Assembly: GCA_028015205.1 (NCBI GenBank)
Contig: CM051510.1
Span: forward strand, 32,798,580 to 32,862,579
Source of the DNA: Mytilisepta virgata
Lineage: Eukaryota; Mollusca; Bivalvia; Mytilida; Mytilidae
Direction of reading: 5' to 3'
Length of the DNA stretch: 64,000 nt
In this document: in pieces, positions 1 through 11,184 of the stretch
Layout of the letters: every line of letters begins with the position of its first letter
Numbering within the stretch: position 1 is the first letter of the stretch
Position numbers and translations under genes: made by a program
Notes under the pieces: generated by a model
The model's database searches: none
What the model was told of the DNA's origin: nothing
Seen by the model: only the letters and a program-made list of their open reading frames with translations

Positions 1-147
1 GTTCTGCGGCACATACATACTACCATTTCTAATGGACCCCCCTCCCGTCCGGAGCAGATTCATTTCCGGTCCGTACACTCCACTGGGAAAGCGTTTGTGG
101 AACCATTGCGAAACTATAGCCCTTGTTTGGAGGGTTGGCCTCACTGA
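1..147 (+). CDS. Possible 3'-terminal coding exon fragment (unidentified)
   Basis: Frame 1 is open from the window edge to a TGA at 145-147, giving 48 codons. The stretch is clearly richer in G and C than the flanking DNA. A canonical AATAAA polyadenylation hexamer follows at 169-174, only about 20 bases after the stop, as would suit a terminal exon with a very short 3' UTR. The peptide contains HSTGKAFVEPLRNYSPCLEG, which I do not recognise. It could equally be the end of a transposable element or a chance open frame, since the upstream part is not visible. Confidence 0.25.
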   Translation, partial: VLRHIHTTISNGPPSRPEQIHFRSVHSTGKAFVEPLRNYSPCLEGWPH

Positions 148-174
148 TACTTTTAGATGAAGAACAGCAATAAA

Positions 175-1106
175 AGCGTTATTCCTTTGATTAGACATTT
201 ATAACTATAATGTGTAGGTATTTTGTCTCGAAAAGTAATTATCCGTATTCCTTCTTTTATATGTAATTGATTCCTCTAGCAAAGCTATCCGGTCTGTCAT
301 GTCAGTGTGGTAAAAATCATCGCACGGGATACATCTCTTCAGCGATGCTCCACGCCAAAAATATATAAGCTCTTTACCGAAATTCTATCAAATGAGCTGA
401 TGATACCATTTGGGACTTGATTTAATATTAAAAAGAGGAAGTATGTATACAGTAATAGTAATTACATCGTTTCTTTGAGAACAAATTTAATTCCTATAAA
501 TATTTTCAGAACAAATGTATTAACTCTCACAATATTTCAACAAAAAAAAAACAAAAAAAAAAAACAAAAAACAAAAACAAAAACAAAACATTCAAATGAC
601 AGTCTATATGTGCTTCTCCAATTAACCGTCCAATCAGTTTTATATCAGGATATGACATTTTATGATGACATGGCCATGGTATTTCTTTACTGTAGTATAA
701 ATGAGTTACTTGGACGAGTCAAAATCCGTTAATTATCCAGAGATATGCTAAAACGTGAAAAAAACTATGAAAACTGGATAGGTAATTTCAAAACTTAATT
801 TTGCAGGAAAAAAGGATGCAACTATCAGGATATCTTTTATCACAGTAAACATCAAATTCATCATAATATAGCTTGAATTTTTTAAAGCAGATATGATAAA
901 CTCCGAGCGTCCCCGAAGATACGACATGGCGTCTGCCTCATGATTCTCTCATTGGATTGTCGTTCTTGTAATCAAAATATGCATCATTTGAATCTTCTTT
1001 GCTGAAAATATAAAGAAAACAAATCTTATTATTAATTCTACTTTTACATAACATCATAACTCGCTTTATCTCAGATACAATATTACATGATGGTATTTTT
1101 TCTTGA
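175..1106. other. No gene seen; AT-rich sequence with an A/C-rich run
   Basis: Open frames here are short and of biased composition. An A-rich tract interrupted by single C residues spans about 538-590 and creates a lysine-rich spurious frame. No RNA gene or recognisable repeat was identified. Confidence 0.5.
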
Positions 1107-1107
1107 T

Positions 1108-1228
1108 CCTGATTGGCCGAAAATAGCATTGGAGGTTGTGAGTACCCGCTGATTGGCCGAAAATAGCATAAGAGGTTGTGAGTACTCGCTGATTGGCCGA
1201 AAATAGCATAGAGGTTGTGAGTACCCGC
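1108..1228. repeat. Tandem repeat, 40-bp period, three copies
   Basis: Units begin with CTGATTGGCCGAAAATAGCA at about 1109, 1149 and 1189 and each contains GAGGTTGTGAGTA. The period is exactly 40 bp between the first three GATTGGCCGA occurrences (1111, 1151, 1191). Units differ by a few substitutions and one indel. Confidence 0.9.
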
Positions 1229-1429
1229 GACAGCAACCTAACATTTATTAGAAATTCCGAATTCATGGTTATGATCTAAAAATAAAAGTGATGGGTTACG
1301 CGGAATTTGATATCAACCTAATATGATCTATAAATAGAATGGGGACTTTACTAAAATTTACATTTGTTGGATACTGTTGAATAAAATTACACTGTTGACT
1401 TTTTTATGCCATAACCATGTAATAAAACA

Positions 1430-1564
1430 CTTATTGACTTTGAAATAGGTTGCTATCAATTTATCAACCCTCAAAATGAATATTCACCTCGCCTACGGCT
1501 CGGTAAATATTACTATTTTGTCGGATTGATAAATTCTGATAGCAACCTAGTTCAAAGTCAATAA
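1430..1564. repeat. Foldback (long inverted repeat) element
   Basis: The left arm starts with TTATTGACTTTGAAATAGGT and the right arm ends with its imperfect reverse complement (ACCTAGTTCAAAGTCAATAA). Arms of about 55 bp flank a GC-richer core containing GCCTACGGC, itself a short hairpin. This looks like a small non-autonomous foldback element. Confidence 0.75.
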
Positions 1565-1580
1565 ATGTATAATATTAACC

Positions 1581-1861
1581 TTAAGGTATTCACACCATAA
1601 CAGATCATGATTGAAAATTGTATATCTTTTTGACCGTGAATGGCTGAACCAAACAATTTAAAGCTGGAATTATATATATATATATTTTTCTCAAGTTGAA
1701 ACACACTTTGTTGCTTATATGCAGAGTCTGTAAAACAAAGTTAATTATATTGGCATTTCCGAAGTTTGCCGATAATTACCGAGGTCATTTCAATTGCGCC
1801 GGATGGAACACCCGGGAACTTTTGAATAATCACGTGGTAATTTATGGTCCGGATACCTTAA
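1581..1861. mobile_element. TTAA-flanked inverted-repeat element (family T1), copy 1
   Basis: The element is bounded by TTAA on both sides. Its inner ends are inverted: the right end is CCGGATACC-TTAA and the left end is TTAA-GGTATTCAC, both derived from TTAAGGTATCCGGACCATAA. An inverted copy with an expanded TA tract lies at 53586-53925, and a decayed relative at 45300-45480. A 68-codon open frame across it is not conserved in phase between copies. The TTAA target would fit piggyBac-like mobilisation; this is inference only. Confidence 0.75.
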
Positions 1862-1984
1862 GTAAAATAAGTAAAGACCTTGATAGAGAGATGAATGAAT
1901 AAAGATACGATTATAAGGAAAAACAACAACAACAACCCTCACTAAATACTTGTGTACTTGAATTTAGCACATCATTTTTTTTAA

Positions 1985-2044
1985 AAGGGCGAGGTCTCTA
2001 CCCTCCCAGAGTACCTTAATTTAACTAACTACAAGTCATAAGTG
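1985..2044 (+). repeat. Short dispersed repeat, related to 4236-4292
   Basis: The phrase CGAGGTCTCTACCCTCCCAG and the following AGTACCT recur almost unchanged at 4239-4268, followed in both places by similar sequence ending in ATCATAAATG or GTCATAAGTG. It resembles the retroelement 3' tails described elsewhere in the window (accctyccrgagyacct). Confidence 0.6.
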
Positions 2045-2190
2045 TTTTGGTTTATATATTGCTTTGTTTTATTTCATTTTAATGGCACTGCTTTTATTGT
2101 CAAGTCCAATGAAGTTTAAATATACTTTTAATATATTATAACGGCTTTTTAAACATAAATAAGACCACAATAACAAGCTTCAACATTTTA

Positions 2191-2320
2191 AAAATCACTG
2201 ATGAACTATGGGTAATACCATCGTTCAAAATCACTGATGATCTATGGGTAATACCATCTGAGCAAAATCACTGATGAACTATGGGTAATACCACGGATGA
2301 AATATATAGGTAATACCATA
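2191..2320. repeat. Tandem repeat, 36-37 bp period, about 3.5 copies
   Basis: Units contain AAAATCACTGATGAACTATG followed by GGTAATACCA, beginning at 2191, 2227 and 2264, with a degenerate last copy. They are flanked by AT-rich sequence. Confidence 0.9.
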
Positions 2321-3360
2321 TTATTCTGTTTTCAAATAGTTTTTCATAGAAGAAAAGGAATGATATATTAATGGTTTTCTGAGAGATATTAGTTTTTACA
2401 AGTAGCAATAATTATCTTTAATCTCCATTTTTTTAGTGACATCTGAATGCACTCTAACATTATTAATTAGTCAGGCGTAGCCTTACTGTATGAAGTATTA
2501 AATAGCGGTCTACATTGACATATATTATGTCATACAAGGCACATAAATTATAAATTTACTCTTAATTAAATACTTAATGACTTTTGTTGTACCGTTGAGT
2601 ATACTAGTCAAGCACACCGTGTTTGAAGAAATTTTTTATGTAACCGATTTAGCGACTGATTGATACGATGATTCTCTATAACAACTCACATGACGTGTTT
2701 TAATTCAGTTTATTGGACAAAATCTTCAGTAATTAGATAATTAAATAATACAGAATAGTAATAAATAACGTCATGTTGTATCACCAGTTTCACTTAAAAG
2801 TACACTAGGGAAATTAAAACAAACAAACCACCACACTATTGTCAACCAATGATCAAATCTCTGATTCATTTTTAGAATTCAACTAATAATACAATATCTA
2901 TAATTAATTTATTCTTTTTAATTAATAAATTGGTTGGACAAGAAAATAGGACACAAATAGCAATACAGCTCTTAAAAATCTATTTATTTTTTCATTGGAA
3001 CAAATATCGTCAACGTAGAGATTTGAAAGGGGTTCCAGTGGCGTTACAAAGATACAAATTCGAAAGTAAGACTAACAGTGAGAACAAGGCATGTTCTATG
3101 ACGAGATAGCATTAAACCTTTTATGGGATTGTTATTTCTCACTTTTCGTTTAATAGAGCGACAGTATTCGACCTGCAGCTAAGAAAGCCTTAGCTAGTTT
3201 TACAGTTAAAATGAGCACATTCTGACCCTACTATCTAAATTGCATGTATGTACCGTTCAACCAAATTTTTCAGTTCTAGCAAGCGGTCATCTTGTTGGTA
3301 ATCATACTGTATTGGCGTTTATTGTATGTATTATACACTATAATTTTAGGATAGATAACC
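2321..3360. other. No gene seen; AT-rich sequence
   Basis: No open frame of coding character, RNA gene or clear repeat was identified in this stretch. Confidence 0.5.
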
Positions 3361-3545
3361 CGTTTAACCCCACCACTGTTCAGTGTTTGTACCAAGTCAG
3401 ACTATCCTGACTCTCTGTTGTGTTAATGTTGTGGTTTGCCTCTTTTGTGTTTATATATTTTGTCTGGGGTTTTGTCTGTTGGGCAGCGTTGTGATTGGTA
3501 TATAATTTTTTTAACTCTCCTGTTATCCATTTTTATTGTTTATTA
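3361..3545 (+). repeat. Dispersed repeat (family with related copies at 47.3 and 63.1 kb)
   Basis: The block starts near CCCACCACTGTTCAGTGTTT and includes ACCAAGTCAG, TTATATATTTTGTCTG and TTATCCATTTTTATTGTTTA. Related sequence occurs at about 47265-47390 and 63095-63240. From memory this is a very common mussel interspersed repeat; its transposon class is unknown to me. Confidence 0.6.
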
Positions 3546-3827
3546 ATACGTACTACGTATAATACAAGTATCATCTGAAAGTATAATAACACTTTCAGAG
3601 GACAAAGAAAAATATAAAGCATGACGAAGAAGAACTAAAACAGTTGTAAGCGACGTCCTATTTTGCGAGGATGGTCTCGATAAAAGATACTAGTCCTTCG
3701 GTAAAGAATGAAAAACGCTGTGATAAATACCCTTAGCGCGTAAAAAAGTGTGTCCTGTAGATATCGAAAAAGAGTAGACTAAAATGCCGCTACATGGGCT
3801 GCTCTCTCATGCAAGGTGCATGGAGAT

Positions 3828-4140
3828 GGATTAGCATAATTTGACGTATAACTTGTTTCCCAATCCACCATAAATAAAATCGGCAAACGAACACCAAATC
3901 GACAAAACCGTGAGAAAAATCCGTAAATTCTGAATCCAAGGAAAAGACAAATTCAAGAGAATGGAACACAACACAAAACGCTCACAAGGACACATGCAAA
4001 ACTAAAAGGACAAAATAATACACTAAAAATAGAACAAGATAGCATCGAAACTAAAGCACTACCAAAGTGAACTCCCACTAAAAACCAAGAGTGACATCAG
4101 GTGCTCCGGAATGGTATGCATTCCTGTTCCGTTAAGAAAT
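3828..4140 (-). mobile_element. Retroelement 3' tail (RT-tail family, minus) joined to a LINE-like tail
   Basis: At 3828-3890 the plus strand reads GGAGATGGATTAGCATAA then ATAACTTGTTTCCCAATCCA, a tail also seen at 50320-50373. Adjacent sequence to 4140 is a minus-strand copy of the 3' tail at 20280-20570: it contains the reverse complements of the CCGGAGCACCTGATGTTACT region and of TTTTCCTTTGGATTTCGAAT. No coding part remains. Confidence 0.65.
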
Positions 4141-4292
4141 AAGTTTTAACGTAAGTAACTTGTAAGCGGGATACGGAACCTTTCTTACATACAACTTTAT
4201 CACCCATGAAGGTTTTTGACATCATATTTTCCTAATAGAACGAGGTCCCTACCCTCCCAGAGTACCTGAAGTCACTAGAAATCATAAATGTT

Positions 4293-6234
4293 TTTTTTTT
4301 CCACTTTTGTTTGTCAAGTTTTTTTTTTCTTCATTAGCTTTACCTTTATCGTATTTGACCTGTTTGCTGCTTTATCTTTATCGTATTTGACCTCTTTGCT
4401 TTTCTATTTAGTTTTCCACGTATTTATTTTATATTCCCTAGCCAGTCTGTCTTATGAGTTACGACTTCTGAAATGTCCCTAGGATAATATCTTTGCTATT
4501 TCATAACAATATAAAACCTTCATATTGACAAAGACAAAAAGCTCATAAAAATTAGAAATAGAACAACATTTACTCACATAAATTACAGTGTTTTTTGTTT
4601 ATATGATCTTATTATCGTCTCAGGTGTCTGGGCGTAATTCGCAAGTAATTTCATATCTATAGTTGTCACTCATCTAATTCCCTTAATTAATTCGGAAATT
4701 ATTAATCTGATGAACATATGATATAAATGTGACCCCCGATCACGTTTTATTAATCATTTCCGGTTTTTGACCCGAACAGCGCTTAAGCAAGATGTTCAAG
4801 TAATTTTGTTAATATTTCACATGAACTTTACAACACAAAAATCGAAGTAGCTTTCGAACGGTTCTATCAAACCATATAATTCTGTTAACGCCGGGTCCTC
4901 AGCTACCAAAATCATCAAGCTTAATTTTCCAATACAATTCAAAAGCCAAAAATAATAACCAAAATATTTTAATAAATAGAATCAAACTGGTGTAAAAAGA
5001 GAACAAAAACTCCAGGTATCGTCAACTTTGGAATACTCTGCTTGGTGGAGTTTAAACCTTCCCTTTTAAAAGAATTTCATAAATTTATCAATGAACTATA
5101 CCGGTACCATACCAAACGCTACATTTGAACTGAAGGGTATTGACTAGTATAGTTTGAGTGTTTATCTTTTAGGTTTTACATGTATATTGCATTGACATCT
5201 TACCCTTTATTTTAATACCCATCCATGAAAATTTTGATTATTATTTTGAATTGAATTGACGACGAACAGAAATTGAAAGATTTTATAGGAAGAAAGGCTA
5301 TTGAATAATTTAGTAGTTTTAAAGTAAAACATTCTATTCGGGACGTTCTAGTGCTTTCCTTGTGGTTTGGGCTTACGGTCGGTAACAGCATGTTGAAGAC
5401 CACAGGACGACAGTTAGCTTTAATATTTTCCATGGTTTTAATGCAATTCTACCCCATATTCTTAAATGTTTATGAAATTTTAACACATGTACATCAATAT
5501 ACATTATTTTTATTTTGTCAAGTTTTATATCACAGTTCATCTCAGATAAGAAATCTGATTGTATCCATTACGAATTGGTTTAGCATTTCTGTATTTCTGT
5601 ATTAAAATATGCATAAAAATACATGTACATGTATAAAAAAAGAAGAAAAGAAACCTACACATAACCAAAAATATTACCTGGCAGATTCAAATCAAAATGT
5701 CTAAAAACTTATCATTTTTGCCCATTTATGGCCCTGAGCACTTTTATTTGTTGAAATGTGCGTACATTGGCATCACAAAATACCAGGAAAACATTCAAAC
5801 ACAAGAAAGATTTCCTTTAGAACCTCATGAAATTGCAAGCGTGATTTCAATAAGAATTGACATGATGGAATTTGTACCCGACAATGAAAAACATGGAAAT
5901 TAGCAATTTTCTTAGAATTATCGTATAAAATTTATTGATGTAATAATTGGTTCAGTAGTATAATACCTTTACCATATTATTTCTTAATCAAATGATTATT
6001 TCTGTAGCTATAAACATAGAAACCGTAGGTGCATATATGTTTGAGAAAATGGAAAGCTTTTTCTTTAAGAATCTATTTTCAGACAAAAGTCTGACAGATG
6101 ATCTATTTGAGATCCATGACATAAATAGGTTTTCAAAATAACGCCCATAGACCATTTTCTTTAAATTAAATAACTGTTTGATAGGAAATATCCGATATTG
6201 ATAGAATTATGAATGGATGGCTGAAAAATACAGA
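4293..6234. other. No gene seen; AT-rich intergenic sequence
   Basis: Several frames of 60-85 codons occur, including 5351-5605 and 5697-5903, but they lack family signatures, have no flanking splice signals I can defend, and match the base composition of the surroundings. No RNA gene was recognised. Confidence 0.5.
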
Positions 6235-6500
6235 GAAAATTGAATCGAGAATGGAAACGGGGAATGTGTCAAAGAGACAACAACCCGACCAAAGAGCAGA
6301 AACAGCCCAAGGCCACCAATGGGTCTTCAACGCAGCAGGAAAATCCCACACCCGGAGGCGGCCTTCAGCTGGCACCTGAACAATAATGCATACTAGTTCA
6401 GCGAAATGGACGGCACACTAAACTCCGAAACATACAAATGAACCAAAATTAAAAAAAAACACACAAGACTAACAAAGACTAGAGGTTCCTGAGGGTAGAG
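6235..6500 (+). repeat. Dispersed mussel-type repeat
   Basis: This block begins near GAATGGAAACGGGGAATGTG (with the shift GAGAATGG) and continues with CAAAGAGACAACAACCCGAC, CACACCCGGAGGCGGCCTTC and ACTAGAGGTTCCTGAGG. I recognise it from memory as one of the most frequent interspersed repeats in Mytilus sequence. It has no intact frame on either strand, and its class is unknown to me. Confidence 0.7.
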
Positions 6501-7535
6501 AAAAGAATACAAAATATTTAAAAAATTTAGTCCAAGACTCTTCTGACGTCAAATAGTCCTTTGTTTAAATTGGTTGGGATCGTTGAACAACATAGCAAAC
6601 TTTAAACAAAAAATATGGATTTTATTCGAAGAAGATTTTATGTTGTTTTCTGAATTTCATATAAACGTTATATTTATTGTGTTTGTAACTATTTAGATTT
6701 CTAAAACTTATATTCTTAAACGTGAGATTTTCGTTCATTTTCACGCAAAATAAAAATAGATGAAACAAATAACAGGTAAGTATTTGTAATTAATCATCTT
6801 TTTAATAACTAATAGAAATTTCCTAAAATTATTAACTTTTTGGAAAACCTAATTATGTACAAAAAGTGACGTATATAAGTCTTTCTTGGTAAAAAAAAAA
6901 TTGTCGTAAAACAGTGATATGGGATTCTGGACAGAATCGGAAAATATCCCAGACAATTCTGTGTCAGAGTAATCTCGGAATTATTTATATCACCATCCAT
7001 GGGAGACGATAATGAGAGACAGAACTGTACGTATGCATTCTTAGTTAATAGAAATGTGTCAAAATTTTATAATAAAAGGAATAGTTACCAATAATCAGAC
7101 AACGAAATGTCATAAGAAGAGAGCAACCATAGGTTCAGGTCAACAATGTCATTAAGCTGACCCAACAATATTGACAAGGTGTCTCTGTGTTAGGTAGTTT
7201 GCTAATCAGAACTCACAGCATAGAGTACGTGGATCAATGAACTTTCGTAGCCATAATATTAACCTCGGAAGAGAGACACCTTGTAAGCATCTCCTACCAT
7301 GCTAGCATCACCCGTCATGTGATTATCAACTTATAAAGATCCACCAGTGATATATAAATCATACATATCAGCATAATTTAGTCTTTCTGACAGTTAAGAA
7401 GTCGTAACAATAAGATAGATCCTAAAAGAAAGTGTTGTGTAATAAATAATAATTTATTCCAGGTTTGGTGCACTTTATGTGCAGTTGCAAGACATTGCTT
7501 CTAATCAGCAGTGCAAAATCTCACAAAATATAACT
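6501..7535. other. No gene seen
   Basis: The stretch is AT-rich. A moderately GC-richer block at about 7080-7320 contains an inverted pair, ACAAGGTGTCTCTGTGTT near 7175 and GAGAGACACCTTGTAA near 7270, which may be the ends of a decayed inverted-repeat element. No coding signal was seen. Confidence 0.4.
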
Positions 7536-9176
7536 AGAGGCTCTCAAGAGCCTGTATCGCTCACCTGGATTTAACTTTTCACCTTGAGCAGACCTAAAAA
7601 TTTAAGTGTTGCAGTCAATTTGGCTGGGTTTTCTATAGGATTCTATGTTAAACTAATTTCAGCTGTGGCAGTCATCTTGGTTGACAGTCCAGGTCAACGG
7701 ATATATTTCTAAAAGAGAACCATCTACGGACCATTTCTGCTTAGTCTTGTTCCAAGTGGCTAAGCGGTTTCAAGATTTTTAAATGAATTTTTATATAGGC
7801 TCCAATATTTAACAAAGTTCGTTGTGGCAGCCATCTTGGTTGACAATCCGGGTGATTGGACATATTTCTGAAAGAGGACCTCCTAGGGACCAATGCTGCC
7901 AAGTCTGGCTCCAATATGTCAAGTGATTTCAGACAAGAAGATGTTTTAATGAATTTTTCCATAGGGCCCTATGTTAAACTAAGTTCGGGTGTGGCGGCCA
8001 TCTTGGTTGACAGTCTGGGTCATCGCACAAAATTCTGAAAGAGGACCATCTAAGGACCATTGCTACCAAGTCTAATTCTAATTGGCTTAGTGGTTTCAGA
8101 CGAGAAGATTATTGAGTGAATTTCACATAGGGTACTATGTTAAACTAAGTTTTGCCGTGCGGCCATCTTGGTTCACAGTCCACGAAATCAGACATATTTC
8201 TGAAAAAGGACCTCCTAAGGACCAATGGTGCCAAGTCCTGCTCCAATATGTCAAGTGATTTAAGACAAGAATATTTTTCAATGAATTTTCCCATAGGGCC
8301 CTATGTTAAATATGTTCGGCTGTGGCGGCCATCTTTGTTAACACTACGGATCATTAGACATATTTCTGAAAGAGAATCTTCTAAGAACCATTACTGCCAA
8401 CTTTGGTTCCAACTGGCCTTGTAGTTTCATATAAGAAGATTTTTTAAATTCACCCCCCTTTTTTTTATTTTTAGTAACAGCACCCATGTCAGTTGGGGAT
8501 GGCAGACATAATTTTGGAAGGGGGCCACCCAAGGACCATTCCACCAAAGTTTGGTCTAAATTAGCCCAGTTGTTTGAGAGGAAAAGATCTTTAAAGGAAA
8601 GTTTACGCTGGATGCCGTCTTTAAAGGGCAAAAACTTCTATAAGGGGTCAATCAATGATTTTGGTCATGTTGACTTATTTGTAGATCTTACTTTGTTTAA
8701 CATTTTTGCTGTTTACACTTTGTCTTTATCTATAATAATATTCAAGATAATAACATAAAACTGCAAAATTTCCTTAAAATTAACAATTCAGGGGCAATAA
8801 CCCAATAAAGGGTTGACCGATTCGTCTGAAAATTTCATGGCAGGTAATTCTTGACCTGTTGAACATTTTTATGCCATCAGTTTTGCTCTAATTACTTTAC
8901 TTTTTGAGATATGACAAAAACTGCAGTTTACCCCCTATGTTCTATTTTTAGCCATGTCGGCCATGTTGGTTGGCAGGCGGGATGGTCGGGCAAATTTTTT
9001 AAACAAGATACCCCGATGATGATTGTGGCCAAGTTTGGTTACATTTGGCCCAGTAGTTTCAGAGGAGAAGATTTTTTTAAAAGTTTACAGACGACGACGA
9101 CGACGACGGACGACGACGGACGACGGACGCCAAGTGATGAGAAAAGCTCACTTGACTTTTCAGGTCAGGTGAGCTA
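7536..9176 (+). mobile_element. Hairpin-ended modular repeat element (family H), copy 1
   Basis: The element opens with the hairpin AGGCTCTCAAGAGCCT and the phrase TGTATCGCTCACCTGG. It closes with GCCAAGTGATGAGAAAAGCT followed by a stem-loop (AGCTCACTTGAC ... GTCAGGTGAGCT). A second copy at 47391-49168 has the same two ends. The interior consists of about five degenerate tandem modules of roughly 160-190 bp (7640-8440), each with a TGGCGGCCATCTTGGTTGAC-like core. These are followed by a conserved 3' block with CCCCTATGTTCTATTTTTAG and a GAC-rich microsatellite. Open frames of 70-95 codons are by-products of the modules. No transposase or polymerase was seen, so the element is non-autonomous; class uncertain. 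Confidence 0.75.
9090..9130 (+). repeat. GAC-rich microsatellite within family H element
   Basis: ACGACGACG repeats interrupted by GGA units lie directly before the conserved GCCAAGTGATG 3' terminus. An equivalent GAC/GGAC tract occupies 49081-49118 in the second copy, so the microsatellite is a fixed part of the element. Confidence 0.85.
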
Positions 9177-9208
9177 AAAAGCTGAAAAAGCCTTATATTG
9201 TTGCTGAA

Positions 9209-9352
9209 CATGGTCCCGCTTTACAAACATTCGTAGGACTATCATTTGTCGTAATTGTGAATGATTCCCGGTCTTCAATGTATCTGTTCTTTAGATGTCC
9301 TGGAACCAGCTTTGATCGTAATCGTTCGAATGTTTGTAAAAATGGGACCATG
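9209..9352. repeat. Inverted-repeat element, ~144 bp
   Basis: The left end CATGGTCCCGCTTTACAAAC plus ATTCG at 9209-9233 is matched by its near-perfect reverse complement at 9327-9352. The enclosed ~93 bp has no obvious symmetry. It is probably a small MITE. Confidence 0.65.
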
Positions 9353-9790
9353 CAGAGAATAATGGGTGTGGATTTTATTTGTAAGCTTGTTGTTTGTTCC
9401 AAAAGGACTATTGATATTAAAAATTTAGCGTTTAAGTCGAATTCATGACGTAAACTAAAAGGATATAAATCTCAAATATACTTTGTTCTATAAATTATTT
9501 ACAATTTTCTGGTTTTGTAGACAAGGGGAGGCTATATTTAACCGCAATGTTTCGTTCACTATTGTAATAATTCAGCAAAGAGATATATACATTGCGTATT
9601 AATTAATTATAGTTTTTATTCACGCTATATTTGTTGTTTTCAAAGAAGGATATTATTGTGATTTTTATTGTTCCTTGAACATGTTATAAAAGGTTCACGC
9701 CATGGTCTATATTTATTTTCACACGCGAAGTTTAAAGGCAACAATTTGCAATTCAAGTTTATTCAGAAATTTACATTCTACACGTAGAAA

Positions 9791-10085
9791 ACAAAATAAA
9801 AATGTCCAAGATGATAACAAAAGCCACAAACAGCAATCAGCACGGTGAATGTATACAAACAGTAACATGGGGGGTGACGGCAAAATTTTTTATTAGTCAT
9901 TGATTGCTACCTTAACAAGAATAAACTTTAGTGCATTCAGATGTAGAGGAATTACTCTACACAAAACATCTTTGTTATTTACAGCAATGATTGCAGTTTT
10001 CTAAAACATCTATAGAGTATATTTCCTTTATAATACTGAAAATATGTTTAAATGTTTGAGGAAACATATTAGACACGTCACTTGT
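9791..10085 (+). repeat. Duplicated block, copy 1 (second copy at 11185-11570)
   Basis: The copies share AAATGTCCAAGATGATAACA-type starts, GGGTGACGGCAAAAT, CTACCTTAACAAGAATAAAC and a 3' part with ATATGTTTAAATGTTTGAGG. They lie about 1.4 kb apart in direct orientation. Copy 1 lacks the insertion present in copy 2 and so represents the empty site. Confidence 0.75.
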
Positions 10086-10437
10086 TTAATAACCCCTAGG
10101 GATCCTATTTTACTATAGTTTATACATGTATTTATTGAGAGTTTCCATTTTGGAAAACCCCTATTCCTGTTTTTTTCTTATAATAAGGAAACAATATCCT
10201 ATCTCTGAACTGAGCATACCAAACACAGATGTCTACTAATCAGCACACGATCTTCAATGAGCGGGGAACCCCACACCACGTGGCGACCCCTAAATAAATT
10301 AAACAATAATGACAAGAAGAAAGTTTTTTATGATGCAGTTGGTTAAATTTGCACGTGTCATATGGGCGCACAAAGACGACGTATCCAGTAAGATTTTCGC
10401 GAGTCAAGGATGAATGTACGCGATTTAGGCTATTTTG

Positions 10438-10552
10438 TATGTAAATATTCCTGGCTTGGGACAAACGAAAATGGGTATAAAATATTTTACATGTCAATAT
10501 TGCTGGCTTGGGACAGACGAAATGGGTATAGGATATTTTACATGTATTTTTA
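10438..10552. repeat. Two-copy degenerate tandem repeat, ~60-bp period
   Basis: Two adjacent units carry GGCTTGGGACAAACGA or GGCTTGGGACAGACGA followed by ATGGGTATA and ATATTTTACATG. They cause a 132-codon minus-strand open frame (10240-10638) that I do not consider coding. Confidence 0.7.
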
Positions 10553-10660
10553 AACTGTTCTTCAGTATAGTGAGTTAATGGTTTTAAAATTTTCCGCCTT
10601 AAGAATTTCTGACCAGTCGTAATAAACAAAATATCCATTTTTAAAGGATAAAAGTAAGTA

Positions 10661-10867
10661 CTGTAAATTCAGAAATTTTTGCGTGCACTTATTATTGCGA
10701 ATCTTTATAAACTCACAACATCGCGATTTTAATTAATGCGACTCATATACTTTTTGTTACAGAATGCAAGAGGGAAAAGTCGAAATGCAAGTTCAAATTA
10801 TTGCGATCATCATTCTGTCGCAATTTTCGCAATAATAAAAACATTGCAACAATTTCCAAATTTACAG
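10661..10867. mobile_element. MITE with ~40-bp imperfect terminal inverted repeats
   Basis: The left end CTGTAAATTCAGAAATTTTT followed by GCGTGCACTTATTATTGCGA is the imperfect inverse of the right end, which runs through CGCAATAATAAAAACATTGC to AATTTCCAAATTTACAG. I recognise the pattern from memory as a common bivalve MITE type. Size is 207 bp; no coding capacity. Confidence 0.8.
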
Positions 10868-11184
10868 CATCAGAGATCGAATATTTATTCCCGAACCTCT
10901 AATCCAGAAAACTTAAATTGAGACAATTCCATGTGTCCTGTAACAAATTATCGTTTCTTGAAGGACAGGTTGACACTTTAACCTTTATATTTTCTTACAA
11001 ATATAATTGAATCAAATTTTTATTACATTGAACGGATTGATATCTTCAAAAGATTTTTTTCTGAAATATTAATTGAATAAACAAAATAGACTAAAACGGA
11101 AAATCCCATTTTTAATTAATGATCCGGAATTTAATATTATTCATCTTAATCAATTACGAATATAACATTTTCAATTATTTCAAA

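Noticed and set aside
7741..9177. Several 60-95 codon frames with similar peptides
   Set aside because: The peptide similarity reflects the internal tandem modules of the family H element, in different frames and strands, not a conserved protein.
10240..10638. 132-codon minus-strand open frame
   Set aside because: It spans a two-copy degenerate tandem repeat with internally repetitive residues (KISYTHF / KIFYTHF) and no family signature.
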